In this document: one piece after another, positions 27,217 to 34,920 of the stretch
Layout of the letters: each line of letters starts with the position of its first letter
Position numbering within the stretch: position 1 is the first letter of the stretch
DNA from: DATBQN01 sp963799925
GTDB lineage: Bacteria; Acidobacteriota; Thermoanaerobaculia; Multivoradales; UBA5704
Direction of reading: 5' to 3'
DNA: 64,000 nt
NCBI GenBank assembly: GCA_963799925.1
Contig: CAWCYZ010000002.1
Coordinates: forward strand, 992,001 to 1,056,000
Position numbers and translations under genes: made by a program
The notes under the pieces: generated by a model
Seen by the model: only the letters and a program-made list of their open reading frames with translations
Databases searched by the model: none
What the model was told of the DNA's origin: nothing

Positions 27217-28284
27217 ATGCCGGCGGAGAAGCTCCCGCGCCGCCCGCCGTCCCTCGCATCGCCGGCGCTCGCATCCAGGACGCTCGCATCCAGGGCGCTC
27301 GCCTCGCCGGCACCCGTATCGGGGGCATCCGCATCGAAGGCGGTCGGCCTGACGGTCGCCCTGACGCTCGGGCTAACGCTCGGGCTGACGCTCGGCGGCT
27401 GCGCCGGCTCGGCCCTCGCCCCGCAGAGCGCCGTCGACCCCGGCGAGATCGCCGAGCTCAAGGCGCGGGTGATCGAGCTGCAGAGGAAGACGGCGGTCGA
27501 CGAGGTGGAGATCGCGCGGCTGCGCCAGCAGGTGAGCGAGATGGCCGGCGGCCGTTCCGCCGCGCCGCCGCCCTCCGGCGCCCGGCGCGGAGCGCGCCCG
27601 CCCGAGCTTGCCGAGCCGAGCGACCTCGACGCCGCCGAGCCGGCGGTCCGTCCGGCGGCGCCGGCGATCGAGGAGGCCGACATCGACGTCGCCCCGCCGC
27701 CGGCGGCCGCGGCACGCCCGAGCCGCAAGGCCATGCCGACCCCGCCGCCGCCGATCCCGCGGAGCCGGCCCGCCCCCGCGCGGCCCGCCCCGGAGCTCGA
27801 GCCCGAGCCAGCCGCTCCGCGCTCCACGACGGGCGGCGCGCGCGCCCTGCCGCCGGCGCCGGGCGGGCCGACGGGCGCCGAGCCGAACGAGAACGGACGG
27901 CTGGTGCCCGCCGCCGCCCAGGCGCTCTACGACCGCGGCTACTCGCTCTACAACCAGGGACACTACGTCGACGCCGAGGCGAGCTTCCAGCGCTTCCTGC
28001 AGGCCGAGCCGGCGAGCGACCTCTCCGACAACGCCCTCTACTGGATCGGCGAGTGCCGCTACTCGCGGGGCGACCTCAAGGGGGCGCTCGCCGCCTTCCG
28101 CGAGACGGTCCAGCGCTTCCCCAGCGCCAACAAGGTGCCGGACGCCATGTTGAAGGCCGGCCAGACGCTCGAGGCGATGCACGACGCCGAGGGCGCCCGC
28201 GTCACCTATCGCGAGGTCGTGCGCCGCTTCCCCGGCACCGCCGCGGCGGCGCTGGCCGACGAGCGCCGCGCCAAGCTGCCGTGA
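27217..28284 (+). CDS. YbgF/CpoB-like TPR lipoprotein
   Basis: A 355-aa protein whose ATG directly follows the BamD-like stop. A long N-terminal leader precedes a hydrophobic stretch coded by 12-base repeats (LTLGLTLGLTLGGC) and a lipobox Cys near residue 61. A coiled-coil segment follows (EIAELKARVIELQRK and EIARLRQQVSEM), then a Pro/Ala-rich linker and three C-terminal TPR units (ALYDRGYSLYNQGHYVDAEA; ALYWIGECRYSRGDLKGALA; AMLKAGQTLEAMHDAEGA). This is the trimer-plus-TPR layout of YbgF/CpoB, which links the Tol-Pal system to peptidoglycan synthases. The first 40 residues (coded by near-repeats of CTCGCATCCAGG) are odd for a signal peptide, and the real start may lie further in. Confidence 0.8.
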   Translation: MPAEKLPRRPPSLASPALASRTLASRALASPAPVSGASASKAVGLTVALTLGLTLGLTLGGCAGSALAPQSAVDPGEIAELKARVIELQRKTAVDEVEIARLRQQVSEMAGGRSAAPPPSGARRGARPPELAEPSDLDAAEPAVRPAAPAIEEADIDVAPPPAAAARPSRKAMPTPPPPIPRSRPAPARPAPELEPEPAAPRSTTGGARALPPAPGGPTGAEPNENGRLVPAAAQALYDRGYSLYNQGHYVDAEASFQRFLQAEPASDLSDNALYWIGECRYSRGDLKGALAAFRETVQRFPSANKVPDAMLKAGQTLEAMHDAEGARVTYREVVRRFPGTAAAALADERRAKLP

Positions 28285-28378
28285 GGGCGCCGGCGCGGTC
28301 CGCCAGCCGCGGCCCGCGGCCGGTCCAAGCTCAAGCAGAGCTTTAAGTCCCGGCCGGTAAGTCTGCGCCGAGCCAACC

Positions 28379-28408
28379 TTGACAGCGGCGGCCGATCCCG
28401 GATATTCT
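28379..28408 (+). promoter_or_regulatory. Sigma-70-type promoter for the LysM gene
   Basis: A perfect -35 TTGACA (28379-28384), an 18-base spacer and TATTCT (28403-28408). The LysM start is at 28462, leaving a leader of about 45 bases that is AT-rich for this genome. Confidence 0.6.
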
Positions 28409-28461
28409 AATCGATAGTGTTTTCACTATAAGTTCGTTTTCCTCCGGTCTCGGGAGGCTTC

Positions 28462-29688
28462 ATGAACGTGCGGCACGTGGCTTCCGTTCTCGCAACGCTC
28501 CTCGTGGTCTCGACCGCGGCCATGGCCGCCGACCGCCCGCCGAAGGATCTGCACTGGACGGGCGACCACTGGACCGCCTGGAGCCCGCCCACGCCGCCGG
28601 CCGGCGTCCAGGTCTACAAGATCGTCCGCGGCGACACTCTGTGGGGGATCGCCAAGCGCACCTACGGCAACCCCTACCTCTGGCCTCAGATCTGGGAGAA
28701 GAACCAGTACATCCTGGACGCCCACTGGATCTACCCGGGCGATCCGCTGGCGATCGGTCCCGAGGTGACGCCGACCGAAAACCTCGCCGCCGTCAACGGC
28801 ACGAGCGGCGCCGCGGAGGCGGAGACGCCGGGCGCCGCGGCCGAGCCGGAGCCGTCGAAGCCGGTCGCCGGAGTGCTCAACGCCGGCGCCGCGGCGAGCC
28901 CGCCCTCGCCGCTGGGCGCCGAGAGCGACATCTACTGCAGCGGCTACGTCGGCGGCGTCGACGAGCGCTTCCCCTATTCGATCGTCGGCTCCGAGTACGA
29001 CGTGCTGACGCCGCGGCGGACCCTCAACCCCGTCGGCGCCGTCACCGTCGGAGCCACGACAGGGCAGGAGGTCGGCCTCTACGGCGTCATCGACACCGCC
29101 AAGTACGGGCTCTCGACCGGCGACATCACCTATCTGGACGGCGGCGCCGAGCGCGGCATGACCCCCGGCCAGATCTTCACCATCGTCCAGCCCGGCAGCG
29201 CGGTCGTCCACCCGGTGAGCGGGCATCTCTTCGGCCGCTTCTACCGCTATCTCGGCCGCGTGCGCGTGCTCTCGGTGCAGGAGCGGACGGCGATCGCCGA
29301 GATCGTCCACGCCTGCGACCCGGTGCCGGTCGGCTCGCTCCTCACTCCCTTCCAGGCCGAGCCGGTGCCCCTCGGCCGGCGCACCGCGATGCGCCCGGTC
29401 AACTATCCGGCGGCGGCGGCGAAGCTCGCCGTCGCGCCGACGATCATCTACTCGAAGGACGACATCGTCTCGCTGGGAGAGGACCACGTCGTCTACATCG
29501 ACCGCGGCTCCGATGCCGAGGTGACGCCGGGCGACATCTACACGATCTACCGCATGAACCGCCCCGGCCTGCCGCCGGTGGTCTTGGGCGAGCTCGCGAT
29601 CCTCTCCGTCCACCCCAAGTCGTCGGTCGCGAAGATCGTCCGCTCGCGCTACGAGATCTTCGTCGGCGACCGCCTCGACCTCAAGTAA
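28462..29688 (+). CDS. LysM-domain envelope protein
   Basis: A 408-aa exported protein from ATG 28462 with a signal peptide ending near AMAA (residue 23). A LysM domain spans about residues 52-98: VYKIVRGDTLWGIAKRTYGN, LWPQIWEKNQYILD and the closing IYPGDPLAI. LysM binds the glycan strands of peptidoglycan. The remaining 300 residues form a beta-rich region with two related halves (GLSTGDITYLDGGAERGMTP and VYIDRGSDAEVTPGDIYTIY), each a short barrel-like unit followed by a strand ending in an Ile-Val motif. Its own promoter and terminator bound it as a single-gene transcript. Confidence 0.88.
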   Translation: MNVRHVASVLATLLVVSTAAMAADRPPKDLHWTGDHWTAWSPPTPPAGVQVYKIVRGDTLWGIAKRTYGNPYLWPQIWEKNQYILDAHWIYPGDPLAIGPEVTPTENLAAVNGTSGAAEAETPGAAAEPEPSKPVAGVLNAGAAASPPSPLGAESDIYCSGYVGGVDERFPYSIVGSEYDVLTPRRTLNPVGAVTVGATTGQEVGLYGVIDTAKYGLSTGDITYLDGGAERGMTPGQIFTIVQPGSAVVHPVSGHLFGRFYRYLGRVRVLSVQERTAIAEIVHACDPVPVGSLLTPFQAEPVPLGRRTAMRPVNYPAAAAKLAVAPTIIYSKDDIVSLGEDHVVYIDRGSDAEVTPGDIYTIYRMNRPGLPPVVLGELAILSVHPKSSVAKIVRSRYEIFVGDRLDLK

Positions 29689-29715
29689 GCCCGCTGCCGC
29701 GAAGAGAGCACCTCG

Positions 29716-29739
29716 AGGCCGGCGCCCGCCGGCCTTTTT
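29716..29739 (+). terminator. Intrinsic terminator after the LysM gene
   Basis: AGGCCGGCG (29716-29724) pairs perfectly with CGCCGGCCT (29727-29735) around a CC loop, followed by TTTT. It lies 28 bases after the LysM stop. Confidence 0.9.
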
Positions 29740-29763
29740 GCATTTCTGGCGAGCCCGCGCGCC

Positions 29764-29792
29764 TTGGGGCGAGGCGGGCGCTGTGCTAGGAT
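29764..29792 (+). promoter_or_regulatory. Promoter for the Fis-type regulator
   Basis: TTGGGG (29764-29769), a 17-base spacer and extended -10 TGC-TAGGAT ending at 29792. The coding start is TTG 29826, with GGAAGGA between. Confidence 0.5.
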
Positions 29793-29825
29793 GAACGACC
29801 TCTGCCCTGGAAGGACCCCTAGACC

Positions 29826-30098
29826 TTGGCCGAACAGAATCTCAACGGACGCCTGCATCCGATCGTCGACGAGCTGGTGCGGCGCGGCGTCACCCTGGAG
29901 CAGGCGCGGCGCGAGTTCGAGCGCCAGTTCATCGTCGCCTCGCTCAAGTCGAACCACGGCAACTTCTGCCGCTCCGCCAAGTCGCTCGGCGTGCACCGCA
30001 ACACGTTGCGCAACAAGGTCTCGGACCTGGGGATCGGGTCCGAGGACTACGATCTGCCCGGCCGCCGCCCGTCGCGCCGCCGCAATCCCCTGACCTGA
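29826..30098 (+). CDS. Fis-type helix-turn-helix protein
   Basis: A 90-aa protein from TTG 29826; no ATG or GTG occurs in the first half, and GGAAGGA lies about 10 bases upstream. Residues 38-72 (IVASLKSNHGNFCRSAKSLGVHRNTLRNKVSDLGI) are a Fis/NtrC-type C-terminal HTH, with the recognition helix at GVHRNTLRNKV. The N-terminal helix (LHPIVDELVRRGVTLEQARREFERQF) would dimerise. It is a free-standing regulator or nucleoid protein and has no sigma-54 AAA domain. Confidence 0.85.
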   Translation: MAEQNLNGRLHPIVDELVRRGVTLEQARREFERQFIVASLKSNHGNFCRSAKSLGVHRNTLRNKVSDLGIGSEDYDLPGRRPSRRRNPLT

Positions 30099-30410
30099 CC
30101 CGCCCGCCCCAGCGGCCTCGAGCCGCCGGGGCGGAATCTGCCGGCCTCATCTCTTGTTGTAGCGAGTCCGTGCCCGCCGCAGGTCTGGGCGCGGGCGCTG
30201 TTGTGCCGCGTTGTCGCGCCATACTGGCAGTCCGCAAGGATGCGAGTGGCACAACCCTCGCAGGAAAATGCAAACGACTTCCCACGTTCCCCCTCGTGAC
30301 CACCGCTCGTGACCACCGATGGATGAACCATGGGCTGAAGTGTCGTTTGGAGCTGGCGTACGTGCGCCAGAGGATGATGAGCATACATAATCGAGGAGGA
30401 GCAGCCACCG
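30099..30410. other. Intergenic region before the lytic transglycosylase
   Basis: About 310 bases with lower GC than the flanks. A direct repeat CTCGTGACCACCG occurs twice at about 30294-30319. Near the right end, CATAAT (30386-30391) could be a -10 box, and GAGGAGGAG (30393-30401) is the ribosome-binding site of the next gene. I looked for a cyclic-di-GMP riboswitch because of GCAAACGACTTCCC, but the conserved core is missing. No gene is supported. Confidence 0.4.
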
Positions 30411-31220
30411 ATGAAACCAGAACCCTCGCGGGTATCCTTCACCGTGCTCGCCACCTTCCTGTTCCTGGTCCTGGTCTTCGCGTTCGATCCCACACCCTCG
30501 CAACCCGCGATCGCACGAGCCGGCGACAGAGCCCCTGATCCTTCCCAGCTGGCGCTCGCCGACTGGGCCGCCGGCCGCACGGGCGGCAACCTCTCGGTGA
30601 TGCGGCCCCGCGACCTCCAAGCCGCGCTCGAGCCGAAACGGCACGGCTTCGAGCTCTTCCGGCAGCCCTCCGAGCTCCTCGAAGAGAGAAAGTTCCTCGC
30701 CAAGCTCCCCTACGGACGCGCCATGTGGCGCGCGGCGATCCGCAACCGCATGGACGGCCTGCTGCTCGCCGCGGTGGTGCAGACCGAGTCGTCGTTCTCG
30801 CCGACCGCGGTATCGCCCCAGGGGGCGATCGGCCTCATGCAGGTGATCCCGGAGACCGGCGAGCTCTACGGCAAGCCCGACCTCTTCGACCCCAACGTCA
30901 ATCTCGACATCGGCTGCCAGTATCTGGCGGACCTGATCGACCGCTTCCACGGCGATCTGGCGCTCGCCGTCGCCGCCTACAACGCCGGTCCCGGCGCGGT
31001 GGCGCGCTACGGCGGCGTGCCGCCTTTCCCCGAGACCCGCGACTACGTCAAGAGCGTGCTGGCGCTCTACGTCGGCCACCGCCAGAGCCTCTGGAAGGCG
31101 GAGGCCGGCCAGTGGCACAACGAGAGCCTGACGACGCCGGTGAAGACCGCGGCGTCCAGCCACGGCCTCTTCAATCCACCGCCGCAGCAGTCGACCGCGG
31201 CGGCCGGCTTGGCTCGTTAG
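30411..31220 (+). CDS. Lytic transglycosylase, SLT domain
   Basis: A 269-aa exported protein from ATG 30411 behind GAGGAGGAG. An N-terminal hydrophobic segment (residues 9-25) is a signal peptide or anchor. The SLT domain (about residues 112-230) has the catalytic Glu in VVQTESSFSPTAVSPQGAIGLMQV, then PNVNLDIGCQYLADLIDRF and LAVAAYNAGPGAVARYGG. It cleaves the MurNAc-GlcNAc bond of peptidoglycan. The Ser/Thr/Gln-rich tail of about 30 residues is unstructured. Confidence 0.93.
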   Translation: MKPEPSRVSFTVLATFLFLVLVFAFDPTPSQPAIARAGDRAPDPSQLALADWAAGRTGGNLSVMRPRDLQAALEPKRHGFELFRQPSELLEERKFLAKLPYGRAMWRAAIRNRMDGLLLAAVVQTESSFSPTAVSPQGAIGLMQVIPETGELYGKPDLFDPNVNLDIGCQYLADLIDRFHGDLALAVAAYNAGPGAVARYGGVPPFPETRDYVKSVLALYVGHRQSLWKAEAGQWHNESLTTPVKTAASSHGLFNPPPQQSTAAAGLAR

Positions 31221-31270
31221 TCAAGTTAGCCGTGATACCGCTCACCAGCCGACGCCCTGCGGCGGCTGTG

Positions 31271-31279
31271 TGCTACCTT
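31271..31279 (+). promoter_or_regulatory. Extended -10 element before the Cys-rich peptide gene
   Basis: TGC-TACCTT, 34 bases before ATG 31314. A strong GAAGGAGG site (31301-31308) follows, which predicts high translation of this small product. Confidence 0.4.
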
Positions 31280-31313
31280 AGCCAGAGATCGTTAACTCTC
31301 GAAGGAGGTACAC

Positions 31314-31646
31314 ATGCGCGGATCGAAAGTAGCGAAGGGAGCTCGGAAGACCGTCCTGGCCCTCCTCGCGACCCTGCCCTGCTGGCTGCTGACTCCGCCG
31401 GTCCAGGCTGTTCCCTCGTGCTCGGATTGCCAGAGCCGGCTCAACACCTGCCTGTTCCACTGCGACGCGACCTGCGGTTCGGACGGCACCTGCCAGGATA
31501 GCTGCTATCAGGCTTGCTTCAACGACCCCCTGACCAAGAGCTGCTTCAACCATTGCAGGAACCCGCTCGCCGTCGCCTCGGCCACTCCGGCCTTCGGCAG
31601 CACAGAGGCTGCCCCCGGCAGCTTCCAGGCGTTCCTCGCCCGCTGA
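31314..31646 (+). CDS. Small Cys-rich secreted protein
   Basis: A 110-aa product from ATG 31314 with a signal peptide ending near VQAVPS (residue 35). The mature region of about 75 residues holds nine cysteines spaced CxxC, then pairs separated by 3-6 residues (SCSDCQSRLNTCLFHC, TCGSDGTCQDSCYQACF, SCFNHC). The spacing suggests disulphide-bonded or metal-binding helical hairpins of CxxxC type. I know no named family. It is a single-gene transcript between an extended -10 and a hairpin. Secreted toxin, inhibitor or coat component are all possible. Confidence 0.75.
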   Translation: MRGSKVAKGARKTVLALLATLPCWLLTPPVQAVPSCSDCQSRLNTCLFHCDATCGSDGTCQDSCYQACFNDPLTKSCFNHCRNPLAVASATPAFGSTEAAPGSFQAFLAR

Positions 31647-31652
31647 CCGAAG

Positions 31653-31678
31653 AGAGACGTCCCGCTCGGGGCGTCTCT
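31653..31678 (+). terminator. Hairpin after the Cys-rich peptide gene
   Basis: AGAGACGTCCC (31653-31663) pairs with GGGGCGTCTCT (31668-31678), with one G-T wobble and a GCTC loop. There is no T-run, so termination would be weak or Rho-assisted. Confidence 0.55.
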
Positions 31679-31787
31679 CCGCGCGCCGCAGCACTCGACC
31701 GCGGCGGGGCGGAGGGCTGAATCGCTCGCCCTCTCCCCTGCGTAGGGATGAGCTGTGGAGGAACCTCGGCCCGCCCCAGGAGGACGG

Positions 31788-32474
31788 ATGACGGAGTCGC
31801 TCGCCGATCCGCCGGCCGGCGATCGGTTCGCCGCGGGCCTCCGCGGGTTCGGGCCGCTTGGGATCCTCGCGATCGTCGTCATCTTCGCGGGCAACCTCCT
31901 CTTCCTGCCGCTGAGCGCCATCCTCGTACTGGTATGGGTCCGGCTCTCGAGCATGCCATGGCGCGCCATCGGCTACGTGCGGCCGGCGAGCTGGACCCGG
32001 AGCCTGACGATCGGCGTCGTCTTCGGCGTCGTGTTCAAGGTCCTCATGAAAGCGATCGTGATGCCGCTCCTCGGCGCCGATCCGATCAACCACGCGTACC
32101 ACTACTTGGCGGGAAACCGGGCCGCGCTCCCCGCTGCCCTCTACCTCATGGTCGTCGGCGCCGGATTCGGCGAGGAGACGCTGTGGCGGGGGTACCTGTT
32201 CGAGCGCTTCGGCAAGCTGTTCGGAACCGGCGTGGGCGCCAAGTCAGCGACGGTGCTGCTCACGACCGCATTGTTCGGGCTGGCCCACTATTCCACCCAA
32301 GGGCTCGCCGGCACCGAGCAGGCCACGATCGTCGGGCTCGTGTACGGGACTCTCTTCGCCGTCACGGGCCGCATCTTCCTGCTGATGTGCGCCCACGCGG
32401 CCTTCGACCTCACGGCCCTCGCGATCATCTACTGGAACCTCGAAACCCGCGTGGCGCAGCTCGTCTTCCGCTAG
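31788..32474 (+). CDS. CPBP-family intramembrane metalloprotease
   Basis: A 228-aa polytopic protein; ATG 31788 has AGGAGG just upstream. The CPBP (Abi/CAAX protease and bacteriocin-processing) motifs are complete: EETLWRG near residue 128 (EExxxR), FGLAHYS near residue 164 (FxxxH) and CAHAAFD near residue 205 (HxxxD/N). Six or so helices are present. Family members cut prenylated or small membrane peptides, or give immunity to bacteriocins. It lies next to the secreted Cys-rich peptide gene, so processing of or immunity to that peptide is a testable idea, not a conclusion. Confidence 0.9.
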   Translation: MTESLADPPAGDRFAAGLRGFGPLGILAIVVIFAGNLLFLPLSAILVLVWVRLSSMPWRAIGYVRPASWTRSLTIGVVFGVVFKVLMKAIVMPLLGADPINHAYHYLAGNRAALPAALYLMVVGAGFGEETLWRGYLFERFGKLFGTGVGAKSATVLLTTALFGLAHYSTQGLAGTEQATIVGLVYGTLFAVTGRIFLLMCAHAAFDLTALAIIYWNLETRVAQLVFR

Positions 32475-32499
32475 CCCGCCCGGCGGGCGCTCGCCGCCC

Positions 32500-32528
32500 T
32501 TGACATCTCCCTCAGGCGTGCGTAGGGT
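32500..32528 (+). promoter_or_regulatory. Sigma-70-type promoter before the one-haem protein gene
   Basis: Perfect TTGACA (32500-32505), 17-base spacer, TAGGGT (32523-32528). The next start is ATG 32619, with GAAGGGAGG before it. Confidence 0.45.
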
Positions 32529-32618
32529 TCGCTAAACATCGAATCAGGAGTCACGTCGCCATCCTCCGCTGAGGATGATCCGCACCTGCGATCCATCTGA
32601 TCTCTGAAGGGAGGCAGC

Positions 32619-34268
32619 ATGAGATTCGTCAAGAGGTCCCCCGTGAAGGCCGCCGTTCTGGTCGCGCTCGTTTCCCTGCTCGCCTGGGGGCTGGGGAGGG
32701 GCGCCGCCGAGCCGCAGACGGCGAAGCCCAGGCCGCCCGTCAAGGCCGCCGCGCAGGCCACCCTGTGCAACCTCTCGGCGCCGCCCAATCTCACCGCGAT
32801 CAGCAACGCGATCGCGCCGGGCGGCAGGCAGTTCACCAGCGACTACAACGTCCTCTCCGAGGGGGGCTGGTGCACGCTCATCGCCCTCGCCTGGGCGGCC
32901 CAGGGATCGGCGCCGACGATGACCCCCGATCCGACCAAGCGGTTCGGCACCGGCCGGCCGGTGGTCTGGGAGACCTGGCTCGACTCGACCAACATCTACT
33001 GCGCCAACGGCAACCCGCCCGGCAGCTGCGGCGGCGCGACGCTCAAGGCGGCGGCCAATGGCGCCCCCGTGCACCACCTCAACGGCGCCAACCCGAACAC
33101 CAGCCACCTGCCCTCGGAGGCGGTGATGAAGCTCCTCCAGGGCCATGGGCGGGCGCCGCAGCTCCTCGCCGCCGGCCGTTCCGACCAGAGCCTGTCGGAG
33201 AACGCCCAGGCCACCGGCTTCATCCTGCCGGACCGCAACAACAACAACCCGCCGGGCTCGAGCAACGCCAACGTGATCATGTACGAGGTGCGCGAGAACC
33301 CGAGCTTCGTCAGCTTCCTGTCGCAGCCGAGCCTGCAGTTCTACAACCGCAACGGCCAGACCAACTTCTACAACGCCTTTAAGCGGCCTCTGCCTCCCGG
33401 CCAGTCGCAGGTCGACTTCCCCGGCAGCGCCTTCGAGGTCAAGCCGTCGTGGTACATCGTCCCGGCGAGCCAGCAGCCGCCGCCCGGGATGTTCCTCGCC
33501 ACCGGCCAGTGCGATCCCGGCGCCCCCTGCGGCTCGACCGGCACCGTGACCATCGGCCTCACCGGCTTCCACATCCTGTGGAAGGTGTTCCCCCGGTCGA
33601 GCTGGTACTGGCTGACCTTCGAGTACAACGCGAGCGCCCAGTACAACAACGCCTATCTCACCCCCATCCTGAACCGCCAGGTGACCTACAACAACCCCAA
33701 CGGCGGCCCGCAGGTGACCGACGGCCCCTACAATCCGGGGGCGCCGCAACCGGCGACCGTGGGGTCGGGCGCCCAGCGCGCCAACTCCATCTACCGGCCG
33801 ATGCTCGCCGGCACCGCCTTCGCCAACTACCAGCTCGTCGGGGCGCAGGTGGCGTTCACCATCAACGGCGTGCCGACGCTCCTCGCCAACACCCACATCG
33901 AGACCGACTTCGGGGCCATCAACACCGTCGCGCAGAATCCCAGCTCGTCCTGCATCACCTGTCATTACTACGCCTCGATCGGGCCGCTCAACACCAAGAA
34001 CTGCCCGTCGAAGCCTGCCAACATCCGGCGCATCAACATCTTCAAAGGCTTCGCCACCGGCGCCAACAACAAGAGCTACGGCTACGGCTACACGGGCAAC
34101 GGCGATCCCGCGCAGTACACCAACAACGGCGGCAACGGCCCGTTCGTCTCGTCTGACTTCATCTGGTCGATCCAGCTCGCGCAGTGGAAGACCGGCACCA
34201 CCGGCTGCCCGACCACCGCGGCGCCGGCGGCGAAGAAGGTCCCGGCCAGGAAGCCGGCCGGCAGGTAG
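32619..34268 (+). CDS. Secreted protein with a single CxxCH haem motif
   Basis: A 549-aa exported protein from ATG 32619. The signal peptide covers about residues 1-30 (VKAAVLVALVSLLAWGLG). A large beta-rich region with many Asn, Gly, Pro and aromatic residues follows (FHILWKVFPRSSWYWLTFEYN). Near residue 445 the only cytochrome c-type site appears: SSSCITCHYYASIG. The C-terminus ends SDFIWSIQLAQW and a Lys/Pro/Ala tail. One covalent haem in a mostly non-cytochrome protein suggests a periplasmic redox enzyme or an electron acceptor domain; the main domain is not one I can name. It stands alone behind a TTGACA promoter. Confidence 0.75.
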   Translation: MRFVKRSPVKAAVLVALVSLLAWGLGRGAAEPQTAKPRPPVKAAAQATLCNLSAPPNLTAISNAIAPGGRQFTSDYNVLSEGGWCTLIALAWAAQGSAPTMTPDPTKRFGTGRPVVWETWLDSTNIYCANGNPPGSCGGATLKAAANGAPVHHLNGANPNTSHLPSEAVMKLLQGHGRAPQLLAAGRSDQSLSENAQATGFILPDRNNNNPPGSSNANVIMYEVRENPSFVSFLSQPSLQFYNRNGQTNFYNAFKRPLPPGQSQVDFPGSAFEVKPSWYIVPASQQPPPGMFLATGQCDPGAPCGSTGTVTIGLTGFHILWKVFPRSSWYWLTFEYNASAQYNNAYLTPILNRQVTYNNPNGGPQVTDGPYNPGAPQPATVGSGAQRANSIYRPMLAGTAFANYQLVGAQVAFTINGVPTLLANTHIETDFGAINTVAQNPSSSCITCHYYASIGPLNTKNCPSKPANIRRINIFKGFATGANNKSYGYGYTGNGDPAQYTNNGGNGPFVSSDFIWSIQLAQWKTGTTGCPTTAAPAAKKVPARKPAGR

Positions 34269-34365
34269 ACGCGAGCTCTTCGTCGGGGGGCAATCTCGGG
34301 AGAGGTTGCCCAGCCGAAGACCCTGCACCTGGGTCGTCGGCGCCGGATTCGGCGAGGGGACCCCT

Positions 34366-34866
34366 TTAGCTGGGAGCGCGATCGTCGCGCGCTCCCAGCC
34401 GCCGGCGCAGGGCTTCCCGCACCGCTTGGAAGCCATCGTCGAAGTGGGCCTCGAGCTTGCGGGGCATGAGGACGTCCTGGAGGAAGTCGAGGATATCGTC
34501 CACGTTTTGGGAGATCTCTCGTGCCCGCCGAACCTCCTCCCAGGCCCCCCTGCCGGAGTTGGGGTTCGGTACGGAATAGTTCTTCGATCTCCGCCGCCTG
34601 CTCGGACCAATACTTCAGGTAAGGCGCTCTTTCCTTGAGGCCCTTGATTCTCACCTCCGGCAGCACGATCGGCACCAGGCGCTCGACCAGGTCGTCGGCG
34701 TCGCCCTGGCACTTCTGCCAGAGCTTGTAGATCTCGTACATGCAGTAGGGGGAGCGCAGGTACTTGTCGCTGATCACAGCGACGACGAGATCGGCGCGGG
34801 TGAGGCGGCGGATGAATGCCGAGATCCGCTCTCCTGCGTGAATCTTCTCCGGCTCGCTGTGGCGGC
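34366..34866 (-). pseudogene. 5'-truncated TIR-domain gene
   Basis: On the minus strand, reading from about 34866, the protein shows the second half of a TIR domain: IHAGERISAFIRRL, ADLVVAVISDKYLRSPYCMYEI (the alpha-C region with the WCxxE-like Glu of NADase TIRs) and LVPIVLPEVRIKG. The frame breaks at a six-C run (34545-34550). Removing one base joins it to AWEEVRRAREISQNVDDILDF and an ending at TAA 34366-34368. The first 50-60 residues of TIR (strand A and its glycine loop) are missing, and no start codon fits. The truncation point lies against the hairpins behind the adhesin gene. It looks like a defence or signalling gene cut by rearrangement. Confidence 0.75.
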
Positions 34867-34877
34867 GGGGCCGCCCT

Positions 34878-34908
34878 GGAGCCGGTGCCTGGGGGCGGCA
34901 CCGGTTCC
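34878..34908 (-). terminator. Strong hairpin behind the adhesin gene
   Basis: GGAGCCGGTGCC (34878-34889) pairs with GGCACCGGTTCC (34897-34908), 12 bp with one wobble. A second GGCGGC/GCCGCC hairpin lies at 34861-34875. Both lie just past the adhesin stop on the minus strand but lack a U-tract on that side. The T-rich side faces the plus strand. Confidence 0.5.
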
Positions 34909-34920
34909 TTGCTTCCTTCC

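Noticed and set aside
30200..30330. Cyclic-di-GMP (GEMM) riboswitch before the lytic transglycosylase
   Set aside because: Only a GCAAA-like stretch is present; the conserved GGACGCAAAGCC core and tetraloop-receptor parts are missing.
31653..31678. Small RNA gene
   Set aside because: A single hairpin directly after a stop codon is better explained as the transcript end of the Cys-rich peptide gene.
32544..34901. Minus-strand frame of 785 codons across the one-haem protein gene
   Set aside because: It is antisense to a gene with signal peptide and CxxCH; only its far right part overlaps the TIR relic, and in a different frame.
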